Source: Mesonia sp. (GTDB lineage: Bacteria > Bacteroidota > Bacteroidia > Flavobacteriales > Flavobacteriaceae). Taken from it: 62,666 bases of DNA. Shown piece by piece: positions 7,962-16,432 of this stretch. Made by a program: the position numbers and the translations under genes. The stretch lies in assembly GCA_012964435.1 (NCBI GenBank), contig DTTX01000083.1, positions 1 through 62,666 of the forward strand, written 5' to 3'. Within the stretch, counting starts at the first letter, position 1. Each line of letters begins with the position of its first letter. The notes beneath the pieces are model-generated. The model made no database searches and was not told the DNA's origin. It was given only the letters and a program-made list of their open reading frames with translations.

Positions 7962-9568
7962 TGCCTATGAATCGGGAAGATTTACTAGATAAGCTTATCA
8001 ATTCTATCAAAGAAAGAAATGGTAAACCGGTAAACCTAAGAGTGGTTGCTGCTACTATTGAATCTTTAGGAATTCGAGATGTAGATATCGTGAACGATTA
8101 TGGTTTTGATTCTATTTTTGATATTGCCGAATATATTTTTAATCTACTTAATCAACAGTCGGAGCTTAAAAATAAATATCAAAAAGCGGCAGATGTAAAA
8201 AATCTTCAGAAAATTTCGTTAAACGCATATACTTCTGTAAAACAGAAAATGTTTGTAAAAGAATACAGTACGGGTATTTTTCATCTATTTCCGGTTTTTT
8301 TACAAGTTATTTCAATTATAATTTTCGGTATTTCTCTTTGGACGTACACGGGTTTTAATAATTTACAATCTACAGCTGTTGTATTGGGCGTAATCATTGG
8401 TTTAGTGACCACCGGTGGTTTTGTACAAGTGATTGGCAAGCAAGTTTCTTTTTATTGGTACAATGAAGATTATTTAATGACGCGACGTACCACACAAAAA
8501 ATTCTTATTACTGGTATTAAAAGCTTAGTAGTAACTTTTTTAATAATTGCCGGCTTAAACTTTTTTATACACCTTTACCCTTATCAATTTGTACTTATCG
8601 TTTTTATATATTCTTTTTTAATAGGTGTTTTACTTTTGGTATTATCTCCATTATATACCATAAAACAACGCTGGGTAATTTCTGTAGCAATAGTCGCAGG
8701 AACTGCTATAACGCTGAGTTTATATTTTTTTACAGCAATTTCGATCTATTTTGTACATTGGATCGGTATTGTTATTTCTATTGCTATCTCATCAACTTAT
8801 TTGCATTATTTCTTCAAAAAAACGATTACTACTAAAAAAGGATTATACAATGCTACTCCAAAAATGATGCTTTCTGTATATAGAAGTTTTAATTATTTCT
8901 TCTACGGAATTTTGATTTATGCTTTCATTTTCACCGATCGTATTTTAGCTTGGTCTTCAACACTTAATAGAAATTTACCATACGTTGTTTATTATGAAAA
9001 AGATTACGAGATCGGGATGGATTTGGCCATTTTGGTTTTCTTTTTACTTGCAGGTGTTTTAGAATATAGTATAGCCTCCTTTAGTAGAAATATGGATTAT
9101 TGGCAACGCAAATTAAAGTATAATAAAATAGAGCTTTTTAATGTAAATATGAAGAAACTCTACTTTAAGCACCTAAGATTATTTTTTATAAGTGCCCTGG
9201 TTATTGGAATTTTACTTTATGGTATAATCACTAAACCTTGGGGTTACCAAGCCGGCTTTGACGAGAATTTATCAGCAGTAAGTATAAATGTATGTCTAAT
9301 TGGTAGTTTTGGTTATTTATTTTTCACATTAGGGATGCTTAATGTTTTATATTTGTACACACTTAATCAGCATAAAAAGCCTTTAATAGGAATTTTGATC
9401 GCTTTTTTTATAAATTTATTTGTAGGCATTTTATTAAGTAGAACTGTCTCTTACGAATATAGCTCGATTGGTATGCTAATTGGTTCATTATTTTTTATGC
9501 TATATACCACAAAAACAACGATAGCATATTTTAAAAATTTAGATTACTATTTCTATGCAGCCTACTAA
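7961..9568 (+). CDS. pelG: PelG-like polytopic polysaccharide transporter with N-terminal extension
   Basis: 535 residues. About 95 hydrophilic residues come first, then roughly 12 membrane segments beginning near residue 105 (FHLFPVFLQVISIIIFGISLW). The segment GFVQVIGKQVSFYWYNEDYLMTRRTTQK resembles the loop of PelG transporters (MATE/PST-like) in which a membrane helix is followed by a basic cytosolic stretch. Position directly behind pelF, as in known pel operons, supports PelG. Pseudomonas PelG is near 456 residues, so the N-terminal extension is extra. It contains GIRDVDIVNDYGFDSIFDIAE, faintly like an acyl-carrier Asp-Ser site (Ser51), but this may be coincidence. The start overlaps pelF by 1 base and the end overlaps the next gene by 14 bases, which implies translational coupling. 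Confidence 0.7.
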   Translation: MPMNREDLLDKLINSIKERNGKPVNLRVVAATIESLGIRDVDIVNDYGFDSIFDIAEYIFNLLNQQSELKNKYQKAADVKNLQKISLNAYTSVKQKMFVKEYSTGIFHLFPVFLQVISIIIFGISLWTYTGFNNLQSTAVVLGVIIGLVTTGGFVQVIGKQVSFYWYNEDYLMTRRTTQKILITGIKSLVVTFLIIAGLNFFIHLYPYQFVLIVFIYSFLIGVLLLVLSPLYTIKQRWVISVAIVAGTAITLSLYFFTAISIYFVHWIGIVISIAISSTYLHYFFKKTITTKKGLYNATPKMMLSVYRSFNYFFYGILIYAFIFTDRILAWSSTLNRNLPYVVYYEKDYEIGMDLAILVFFLLAGVLEYSIASFSRNMDYWQRKLKYNKIELFNVNMKKLYFKHLRLFFISALVIGILLYGIITKPWGYQAGFDENLSAVSINVCLIGSFGYLFFTLGMLNVLYLYTLNQHKKPLIGILIAFFINLFVGILLSRTVSYEYSSIGMLIGSLFFMLYTTKTTIAYFKNLDYYFYAAY

Positions 9569-10361
9569 ACTTTTTGTTATGGTGTTTAGCTTTCTTTTAG
9601 GAGGGTTTGCCTCTGCACAAGAATTTAAAAACGAAGTACTCTTTTGTTATGGCGACTTTTATCCTGAACAAATTAAAGGCTATCAAACCGTTGTTTTAGA
9701 AGGATCTCACTTTTCTAAAGCAGATATAGAAATTCTTAAAAAACAAAATAAAACCGTATTAGGGTATATTAGTTTAGGTGAAGTTAATTCCGATGCGGCT
9801 TATTATGATAGTTTAAAAGAATTTACCTTAGGCAAAAATGAAATTTGGGATAGTTATATTTTAGACCTTGAAAATCACTATACTTCAGAAGTGTTATTAA
9901 AACTTTTTAATGAAGCGATGCAAACCAAAGGTCTAGACGGTTTATTCTTAGATAATGTAGATAATTATGGACCCTACGGTCCCACTCCAGAAAAGCTTCC
10001 GGCATTAGTTTCATTTTTAGTCAAAGTAAAAGAATTATATCCTGAAATCTATTTACTACAAAATGCAGGAGTTTTTATCACCGATCAAACTCAAGAGTAC
10101 ATCAACGCAATGGCGATAGAATCTGTAGCTTCAGATTATAATTTTAAAACAAATAAGTATAGACTTCGGAATTTTAAAGAATTTGAAGAACAATTAGAAA
10201 GACTAAAAGAAATTCACGAACAGTATGATCTCCCGATTATTCTAATAGAATATGCAGATACAAAAAAATTAAGAAGTAAGATCTTAGAGCGTATAAATCC
10301 TACTTCTTGGCCTTATTTTATTGGAGGTATACAACTACAAAAATTACCTGAGTTTAAGTAG
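9555..10361 (+). CDS. exported PelA-type glycoside hydrolase (TM1410 / GH114-GH166-like)
   Basis: 268 residues with a signal peptide (cleavage near ASAQ, residue 22). A single TIM-barrel-type domain follows: YISLGEVN (71-78), the acidic strand GLFLDNVDNYG (129-139, Asp133/Asp136), LLQNAG (167-172), AIES (187-190, Glu189) and LIEYA (230-234). These are the strand-end motifs of the TM1410-like family that includes endo-alpha-1,4-polygalactosaminidases and the N-terminal hydrolase of PelA. In Pseudomonas this hydrolase is fused to a deacetylase in PelA; here it is a separate protein and the deacetylase lies three genes further on. Likely role: trimming or releasing the exported polymer in the periplasm. 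Overlaps the previous gene by 14 bases. Confidence 0.8.
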   Translation: MQPTKLFVMVFSFLLGGFASAQEFKNEVLFCYGDFYPEQIKGYQTVVLEGSHFSKADIEILKKQNKTVLGYISLGEVNSDAAYYDSLKEFTLGKNEIWDSYILDLENHYTSEVLLKLFNEAMQTKGLDGLFLDNVDNYGPYGPTPEKLPALVSFLVKVKELYPEIYLLQNAGVFITDQTQEYINAMAIESVASDYNFKTNKYRLRNFKEFEEQLERLKEIHEQYDLPIILIEYADTKKLRSKILERINPTSWPYFIGGIQLQKLPEFK

Positions 10362-10372
10362 AATAAAATTAT

Positions 10373-12367
10373 ATGTTTTTTACTCCAGATCTTTTTTTAG
10401 GACCATTAAGAATAGCCATTTTCTTAGTGTTTGTTTATTTTCTAAATAGACTGGTTACTTTAAAACTTTCTAACCAAGTAGGCTTAGATTATTTTATTCC
10501 CAGATACACGATGCTTATTAGTGTTTTGGTGATTATAAGTTTATTTCTCACTCAAGTAAATGCCTATGATCTAATGACGATCTTGGTACTATTATTATTT
10601 TTTATATTTCTTTCTTTTATCAACTTAAAAAAAGATAAATCTTACTTAGATCAGCTCAGAAAAATTAGAAGTAGGTTAATAATTTATACCATTAGAAATT
10701 TTGAAAAACGTCGAAAGATCATTTCTAGAGAGAATCTTAATAAACGTAAAGATGTAGAAAAAACCGACCAAGAAAAAATCTCTAATAAAGAGCGTATTTG
10801 GCAAATTGGGATTGGTTTGGTATTAGCAATTACCGGATTTTTATCTAGATTTTTTTTCTTTAGGTATGATACCTACTCCCTCTCCGATCCTTGGTACAAC
10901 AGCTTAGAGAATATTAAAGATATTAGTAATCAAAATTGGTTTTTTCATAAAGGAACAATGATGGGCGATTATGCCATTATGAACTTTTATGGTGCACTTA
11001 CCGATATTAGTGATTTGATTATTATTGAATCTTTCGGTCTTTTAGAAACTTCTCTTATCGCGGTAATTATATTTTGGATACTTTATAAAATTACACACGC
11101 CAAATTTATTCCGGGTTTAATCGCATCACTTTCATTTTTATTTCTATATGCATTTTTACCTTTAAATTTGAATTTATTGGTTCAACATAAGCCCAGTTTT
11201 TTAGCACTTACAATTGCTTTACCAACGGTAATTTTTGTACTAAACCCAACCTATCTTAGAAAGAAAATGAGTAGTTATTTTATTTGGATAACCATCATTT
11301 TTACAGCTTGCTTTTTTCTAGACCTGTTTGTTACGTTAGTTGTGCTTTTACCTCTCATATTTTTATCATTAATCTTTTCATTTAAATGCAATAAACATTA
11401 CTTGTTGCGCACATTCGCGGCATTCGATATTGCATTATTGGTAGTCTTAGGTTCTAACTTTATAGCAAGTTTTGTAAAAAATGTAAGTCTGCTTGACTAT
11501 TTTGCTTCAAATTTATTTTCATTAAATATATATTCTTATACTCCGCAGTTAATTACTTCAATATCTAATTTAATTTATTATTACCAGTGGTTGGCTGCAA
11601 TTACTTTAGCTTTCGCATTAGTACTTTTTATAAAAGATCGAAAAAAATGGTTGCAGGTAATCGTGTTCTTGATCTACATTAATATTTTGCTATCACTCAA
11701 TTATTTTGAAGATTCAACACTAGACTTAGATTTGGTATATCAGGTGATCTCTGTATTTATACCTATTTTATTTGGTATTACATTTTTTGTTTTATTAAAA
11801 TTTATAGCTTTTATCATTCCTAAATTCACGTTGAATCTTCCGGTTAGAATAGCGATCACTATAATTTCTATTACTGCGATTATATTCTTTTTAAGTAAAA
11901 ATCCGCTTTCTAAAGTTCCTTATCAACATAACGTAATGAAGGAGCAAATTATACAAGCCTACGATAAATTAGACAGTAAGCTTCTGCCCTATTCTTACGC
12001 TGTCGCAAATACTTATCAAAATGTAGCAATTAGTAAGAACAGTCATTTTTTTATTGATTATTCTTATTTTAATAAAGACTATTTAGTTCAGGATTCGATA
12101 TATCATAAATTCAAAAAAGATGAAGAATATTTAAAAAGTCATCCTGATGTAATTTTACCTAAAAGCACATTTGTTTTCATCTACAAAGATAACCCTTTAG
12201 CAAACGAGGTAACTAATGCAGAAACACAATTAGAAACCAAAGAAAATCTTGAGGTTCTTCGTAAACGAGGAAGAGACGTTAATCTATTCTTCAAAAAAAA
12301 TCTAGTTGAAGTTTATGAAGTCGTTAATGAACCAAATTCAAGCAAAATAAATGATCTAATATTTTAA
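10373..12367 (+). CDS. large polytopic membrane protein, GT-C-like, in the Pel-like operon
   Basis: 664 residues, which I do not recognise as a named family. Three helices (about 12-26, 46-62, 66-84) precede a basic cytosolic segment (85-145). Roughly ten further helices (146-507) and a soluble C-terminal domain of about 155 residues (508-664) follow. The first large loop (164-222) has the acidic/aromatic stretch FRYDTYSLSDPWYNSLE. Placement of acidic residues in the first extracytoplasmic loop, many helices and a soluble tail recalls GT-C glycosyltransferases (STT3/PMT/ArnT type), so a lipid-linked sugar or modifying transferase is possible. It occupies the place where other pel operons have PelD/PelE, but no GAF, GGDEF or TPR sequence is visible. 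It begins 11 bases after the hydrolase and ends directly against the next ATG. Confidence 0.75.
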   Translation: MFFTPDLFLGPLRIAIFLVFVYFLNRLVTLKLSNQVGLDYFIPRYTMLISVLVIISLFLTQVNAYDLMTILVLLLFFIFLSFINLKKDKSYLDQLRKIRSRLIIYTIRNFEKRRKIISRENLNKRKDVEKTDQEKISNKERIWQIGIGLVLAITGFLSRFFFFRYDTYSLSDPWYNSLENIKDISNQNWFFHKGTMMGDYAIMNFYGALTDISDLIIIESFGLLETSLIAVIIFWILYKITHAKFIPGLIASLSFLFLYAFLPLNLNLLVQHKPSFLALTIALPTVIFVLNPTYLRKKMSSYFIWITIIFTACFFLDLFVTLVVLLPLIFLSLIFSFKCNKHYLLRTFAAFDIALLVVLGSNFIASFVKNVSLLDYFASNLFSLNIYSYTPQLITSISNLIYYYQWLAAITLAFALVLFIKDRKKWLQVIVFLIYINILLSLNYFEDSTLDLDLVYQVISVFIPILFGITFFVLLKFIAFIIPKFTLNLPVRIAITIISITAIIFFLSKNPLSKVPYQHNVMKEQIIQAYDKLDSKLLPYSYAVANTYQNVAISKNSHFFIDYSYFNKDYLVQDSIYHKFKKDEEYLKSHPDVILPKSTFVFIYKDNPLANEVTNAETQLETKENLEVLRKRGRDVNLFFKKNLVEVYEVVNEPNSSKINDLIF

Positions 12368-15300
12368 ATGAAGCAAAACTACCCTCACATATTATTATGG
12401 TTTTGTCTTACAATTTTATTAGGCTTGGTGTCTTGTAAAAAAGAGAATATTTATCCAAAATTTAAATCTAAAGAACCCACCAAACAAGTGGTCTATCCCG
12501 AATACAGCAAAAATCCGTTAGTAGAATATATTCTTTATACACCAAATGAAGAAAGTGAAAATTGTCATGATCATATTCGAAAAACCTTAGATTATGCTAA
12601 GATTCCGTTTAATGCGATCAACCTTAAAGACTTCAATAAAAAAGAGAAAATTAGCAAGTCAACTCGAGTTGTTGTGATTTTTGATATTGGAGTATTAAAT
12701 AATTCAGCTTATCAAAAACTATTAAAATTTATTGCTAAAGGTGGTACCGTATTTCTGCCCAATTATTCTAGCGATGAAAAATTCGGATTTTTAGCCGGGG
12801 TAAAATCAGACGCCGGTTATAATATAGATAAAGAAGCGACCGGATATAATTTTAAAATGAGTTTTTTACCGGGAATGAAAAATAATGTGTTTAGAAATAA
12901 AATTCCTCATTTTGGTTTAAAACGTGAAAATTTTAGAGAAGATATTAACGTTTGGGCAACTGCTTATAGCGATGCAAACTATCCTACAATTATACATAAT
13001 CAGCTAGGTAACGGGCACGTAATTGCATTTAACAGTTCTCAATTTTCTGAGCGTCAGGATCGCGGGATGTTTTTTGCTTCAATTTTAATGGGATTAGAAA
13101 ATGTACCTTATTCTATTGCAAACGTTTCTAGTATTTTTTTAGACGATTTCCCTGCTCCACTATATGATATTTATGCAGAAACTGTAAAATCTGAGATGAA
13201 TCTTTCTCAAGCACAATTTTATAAAAATGTGTGGTGGCCGGATATGATCAAACTGGCTAAAGAAGAAAATTTAATTTATTCTACTTATCCCTGTTTTGAT
13301 TATAGAAATATTACCGAACCTCCTTTTTTATATAAAGAATGGGATCATAAATCTACCACATTAAAAGAAAATGCTAGTGACGCTCCAGATTTTTTAATGA
13401 ATCGTGCTTTAAAAGAAGATGTAGAAATAGGATTGCACGGCTACAACCACGTATCATTATTAAAAGAAGATTGGCCCAATAAAGACTTTATGGTATTGGC
13501 ACTAAATTCTGCTGAAAAAAAATGGATCTCTTCCGGTTATGGTAAATTGCCAAGAACTTACGTACCACCATCAAATCATATCGATAGTTTAGGTTTTACC
13601 GCTTTACAGCAAGCGATACCTACAATTCGATATAATTCGAGCTTGTATCTGGGAGATTTTGAAGATGGTGGTGGTCGAGAATTTGATCCTGAACCTTACA
13701 ATTCTCATTTTTATAATTTCCCGAGAATTACTTCTGGTTACGATTTAGATTCTGAAAATCAATTTCTACAGCATTCTTTGTATTTATATACGGGAATCTG
13801 GTCGCATTTTATACATCCCGACGATGTTTTTCAAGTTCCAAGTGAAAACAATTTGAGTCATGGAGATTATGGCTATCGTAACTCAAATCGTTTAGGCTGG
13901 CGAAACTCTAAAGACAAAAAATTAGGTTTTCTTCCAATCTTTCGAAATTATATTCAGAAAACAAACAAGATTTATCCATTCATTAAATATGAAACGGTTA
14001 TTAATGCAGCAAAACATACAGAGAATTGGAGAAATAGTAAAGTTGAATATATATTTAAGGAAGATAGTGTGAAAGTAAATTCAACTTTAAACGTAAATGA
14101 AAACTATTGGTTTACGTATATCCCTAAAGATAAAATAACCAATACCGAAGAGTTCTTAAATTCAAAAAAATTAAAATTTTCTAAAAGAGAGTTTCTGCAA
14201 GGTTATTTATTAAATATCAAAACTAACAAAAAACAACTAAGCCTTCCATATTGTAATAAAAATAATGCTGAAAATTCTTTAGTAGAAAAACAAATTTTAA
14301 GTAACTACGCTACATATTTAAGCAATTTTGAAGATATACAGGATGAATATTCAGATATTCCTACACAAGAGCGAATCGCCTCTTTACAACAAAAATTAAA
14401 TTCTTCATCTTTAACTTATGAAGAGTGGCAAGATCTCTATAAATTGTTAGGTTGGGAAAATCGTGAATTTGAGATTTGGACGTTATTAGAAAATTCTTTT
14501 CAGGAAAATCCGTCTAAACAATATGTGAGTTTATCTAGGCTTTTCACCCAAAATAGTGATTACCCAAATTTAGAAACCCGAAAACGCTGGATGTTGCGTC
14601 AAGCAATTTATTTTGAAGAAGAACCGGAATTAAAACTTCAATATTTATCTCAGTTTAAAAAAGATTCTATCCCTGACAATTTTACGATATCAGCTGAAAA
14701 TGTGGTAGAAATTATTGTTGCTGAAGAAAATGAACAAACACAAGAAGAATATCTTTACGGTTTAATTGAACATCAACCTGAATTGGCTAAAGAAGTGCTA
14801 ACCTTACTTTCTCCTTGTGCCGGTTTTGGAAATAATCTAAGTGAATCTATTGCTTGGTACTATATTCAACATAAAAATTATGATCAAGCTATTTCTTGGA
14901 GTAATTGTACCTCAAATATTGCAGAGGAAGAAATAACCGAATGGCGTTTGGCAAATGGAGAATTTTTATTCTTAAAACAAAAAGATTTCCCTCGATATAT
15001 CGAATTCTTACTGCAGAACAAACCAAAATTTGCTTTAAAAGAAGTTATAAATTTAAATTCTTGTGAAGGTTTCGGCTTAAACTCCCAAGCTACAGATCTA
15101 GCTTACGCGTTTGGCGAACAAGGCAGTTTTAGAAAAGCTTTAATTTGGTCTGAATGTGCTAAAAATTTTCCGGAGAACGATCGTTTGCAGTGGTTGTATG
15201 AGTTAGGAGATCTTCAAAAATTAGAGGCTGAATATTTCAGTTACATCGAGGCTCATCCTGAAGACGAAGCCATTAAAGCTACGATGGCGCAATTATATTT

Positions 15301-16375
15301 CTATGCCAATAAATTCGATAAAGCTTGGATGTTAGCTTCAACTTTAAAAGATTCACCTGAAAAAAATCAGTTACAAACCGAACTAAATAAAGAAGTACTT
15401 AATATCCCGGAAAAAGACCAGTTTGCTTTACTCGATGTGGAACCCGATTTCTTTCTGCCGGACGTTCGTAAAAACATCGAAAAGAAAAAGCGAATTCAGC
15501 AAAATGATTTTATCGAAACCAATTCAGAATTAATTAGTGATTTACTACAACCTACATCGCTCACGAATATCGTGGCTTATGGCGTAAGAGATAAAAAGCT
15601 TAATTCGCATACGTTTGGACTTACCCAATACAATGCTTATGCTTTAAATATTGACACTACATCGGTAAATAGAGATCATTATCTCTACGGTGTCCAATAT
15701 GGCTTTAAGACCAAAGAACGGTATGAAAAATTGAATTACGGGGGTAGCGCTCGAGTAGAATTTAACCAAGACCAAGATGTATTTTATCATCTAACGGCTG
15801 AAGCTTCTGTTTCTAAAGATAGTTTATTCAGTTCTTTCCAATTATTTCATCGTCCTGCCATTACGGGACCGGCGTATAGTTTAAATATTTATCAAACCCA
15901 ATTAAATATTTATGAAGAATGGAAAATTAATTCGCATTGGAATGCCATTGGTAACCTCGAAACCAATCATTACGACGATAAAAATGTGATCGATGCGATG
16001 ATTTTAGCTAATCTTTCTTATAACATACCGGTCACTAAATTTAGTAGTTTTAATCCTTACGTAGAAGGTTCCGGTTTGTTAGGAAATACAGATCTGGAGC
16101 AAGGTTATCCTTACTGGTCGGCCAAAGAACGTTTGTATGGTGGTTTGGGAGTTTCATATAACATTAAAAATGAAACCAAGCAAATTGATATGGGGATTGG
16201 CGCGGCGATGTTTTTAGATACTTTTTCTGATAGTTTTCAGCGTTATCGAGGGACTTTAAGTATGCCAGTATTCGATTATCTATTTGTCAATGCAAATGCT
16301 GAATTTTTCACGATTGAAAATTTCTATTCCAACAGTTTTCAACTCGGTTTAAAATATTACTTAAACTACGATTAA
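12368..16375 (+). CDS. fused PelA-type deacetylase + TPR + outer-membrane barrel (PelB-like)
   Basis: 1335 residues. The signal peptide ends in LVSC (Cys23), a possible lipobox. Residues 50-245 form a Rossmann-like domain (VVVIFDIG, GGTVFLPNYSS). Residues 250-550 are a CE4/DUF2194-type deacetylase: metal motif FLDDFPAP (Asp259/260), LHGYNH (His357 and His361, HxxxH), RTYVPPSNH (396-404) and SHFIHPDD (479-486). Residues 680-1000 are helical repeats, including two related units that start LLSPCAGFG and NLNSCEGFG, typical of TPR solenoids. Residues 1065-1335 alternate polar and aromatic residues like an outer-membrane beta-barrel and end LKYYLNYD. In Pseudomonas the deacetylase is in PelA and the TPR-barrel is PelB, two proteins that bind each other; here they are one chain. 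A lipobox on a barrel protein is odd, and cleavage by signal peptidase I is the alternative. It abuts the preceding gene with no gap. Confidence 0.82.
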   Translation: MKQNYPHILLWFCLTILLGLVSCKKENIYPKFKSKEPTKQVVYPEYSKNPLVEYILYTPNEESENCHDHIRKTLDYAKIPFNAINLKDFNKKEKISKSTRVVVIFDIGVLNNSAYQKLLKFIAKGGTVFLPNYSSDEKFGFLAGVKSDAGYNIDKEATGYNFKMSFLPGMKNNVFRNKIPHFGLKRENFREDINVWATAYSDANYPTIIHNQLGNGHVIAFNSSQFSERQDRGMFFASILMGLENVPYSIANVSSIFLDDFPAPLYDIYAETVKSEMNLSQAQFYKNVWWPDMIKLAKEENLIYSTYPCFDYRNITEPPFLYKEWDHKSTTLKENASDAPDFLMNRALKEDVEIGLHGYNHVSLLKEDWPNKDFMVLALNSAEKKWISSGYGKLPRTYVPPSNHIDSLGFTALQQAIPTIRYNSSLYLGDFEDGGGREFDPEPYNSHFYNFPRITSGYDLDSENQFLQHSLYLYTGIWSHFIHPDDVFQVPSENNLSHGDYGYRNSNRLGWRNSKDKKLGFLPIFRNYIQKTNKIYPFIKYETVINAAKHTENWRNSKVEYIFKEDSVKVNSTLNVNENYWFTYIPKDKITNTEEFLNSKKLKFSKREFLQGYLLNIKTNKKQLSLPYCNKNNAENSLVEKQILSNYATYLSNFEDIQDEYSDIPTQERIASLQQKLNSSSLTYEEWQDLYKLLGWENREFEIWTLLENSFQENPSKQYVSLSRLFTQNSDYPNLETRKRWMLRQAIYFEEEPELKLQYLSQFKKDSIPDNFTISAENVVEIIVAEENEQTQEEYLYGLIEHQPELAKEVLTLLSPCAGFGNNLSESIAWYYIQHKNYDQAISWSNCTSNIAEEEITEWRLANGEFLFLKQKDFPRYIEFLLQNKPKFALKEVINLNSCEGFGLNSQATDLAYAFGEQGSFRKALIWSECAKNFPENDRLQWLYELGDLQKLEAEYFSYIEAHPEDEAIKATMAQLYFYANKFDKAWMLASTLKDSPEKNQLQTELNKEVLNIPEKDQFALLDVEPDFFLPDVRKNIEKKKRIQQNDFIETNSELISDLLQPTSLTNIVAYGVRDKKLNSHTFGLTQYNAYALNIDTTSVNRDHYLYGVQYGFKTKERYEKLNYGGSARVEFNQDQDVFYHLTAEASVSKDSLFSSFQLFHRPAITGPAYSLNIYQTQLNIYEEWKINSHWNAIGNLETNHYDDKNVIDAMILANLSYNIPVTKFSSFNPYVEGSGLLGNTDLEQGYPYWSAKERLYGGLGVSYNIKNETKQIDMGIGAAMFLDTFSDSFQRYRGTLSMPVFDYLFVNANAEFFTIENFYSNSFQLGLKYYLNYD

Positions 16376-16379
16376 GTTT

Positions 16380-16408
16380 TTGTGCTCCTTTCATTTTAGC
16401 TACTTTTG
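16380..16408 (+). promoter_or_regulatory. promoter of recQ
   Basis: TTG (16380-16382), 18 bases, then TACTTTTG (16401-16408): a full match to the Bacteroidota consensus TTG-N(17-23)-TAnnTTTG. Transcription would begin about 20 bases before the recQ ATG at 16433. Confidence 0.62.
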
Positions 16409-16432
16409 TAAGTCCTAAATTTTTTCTTGACG

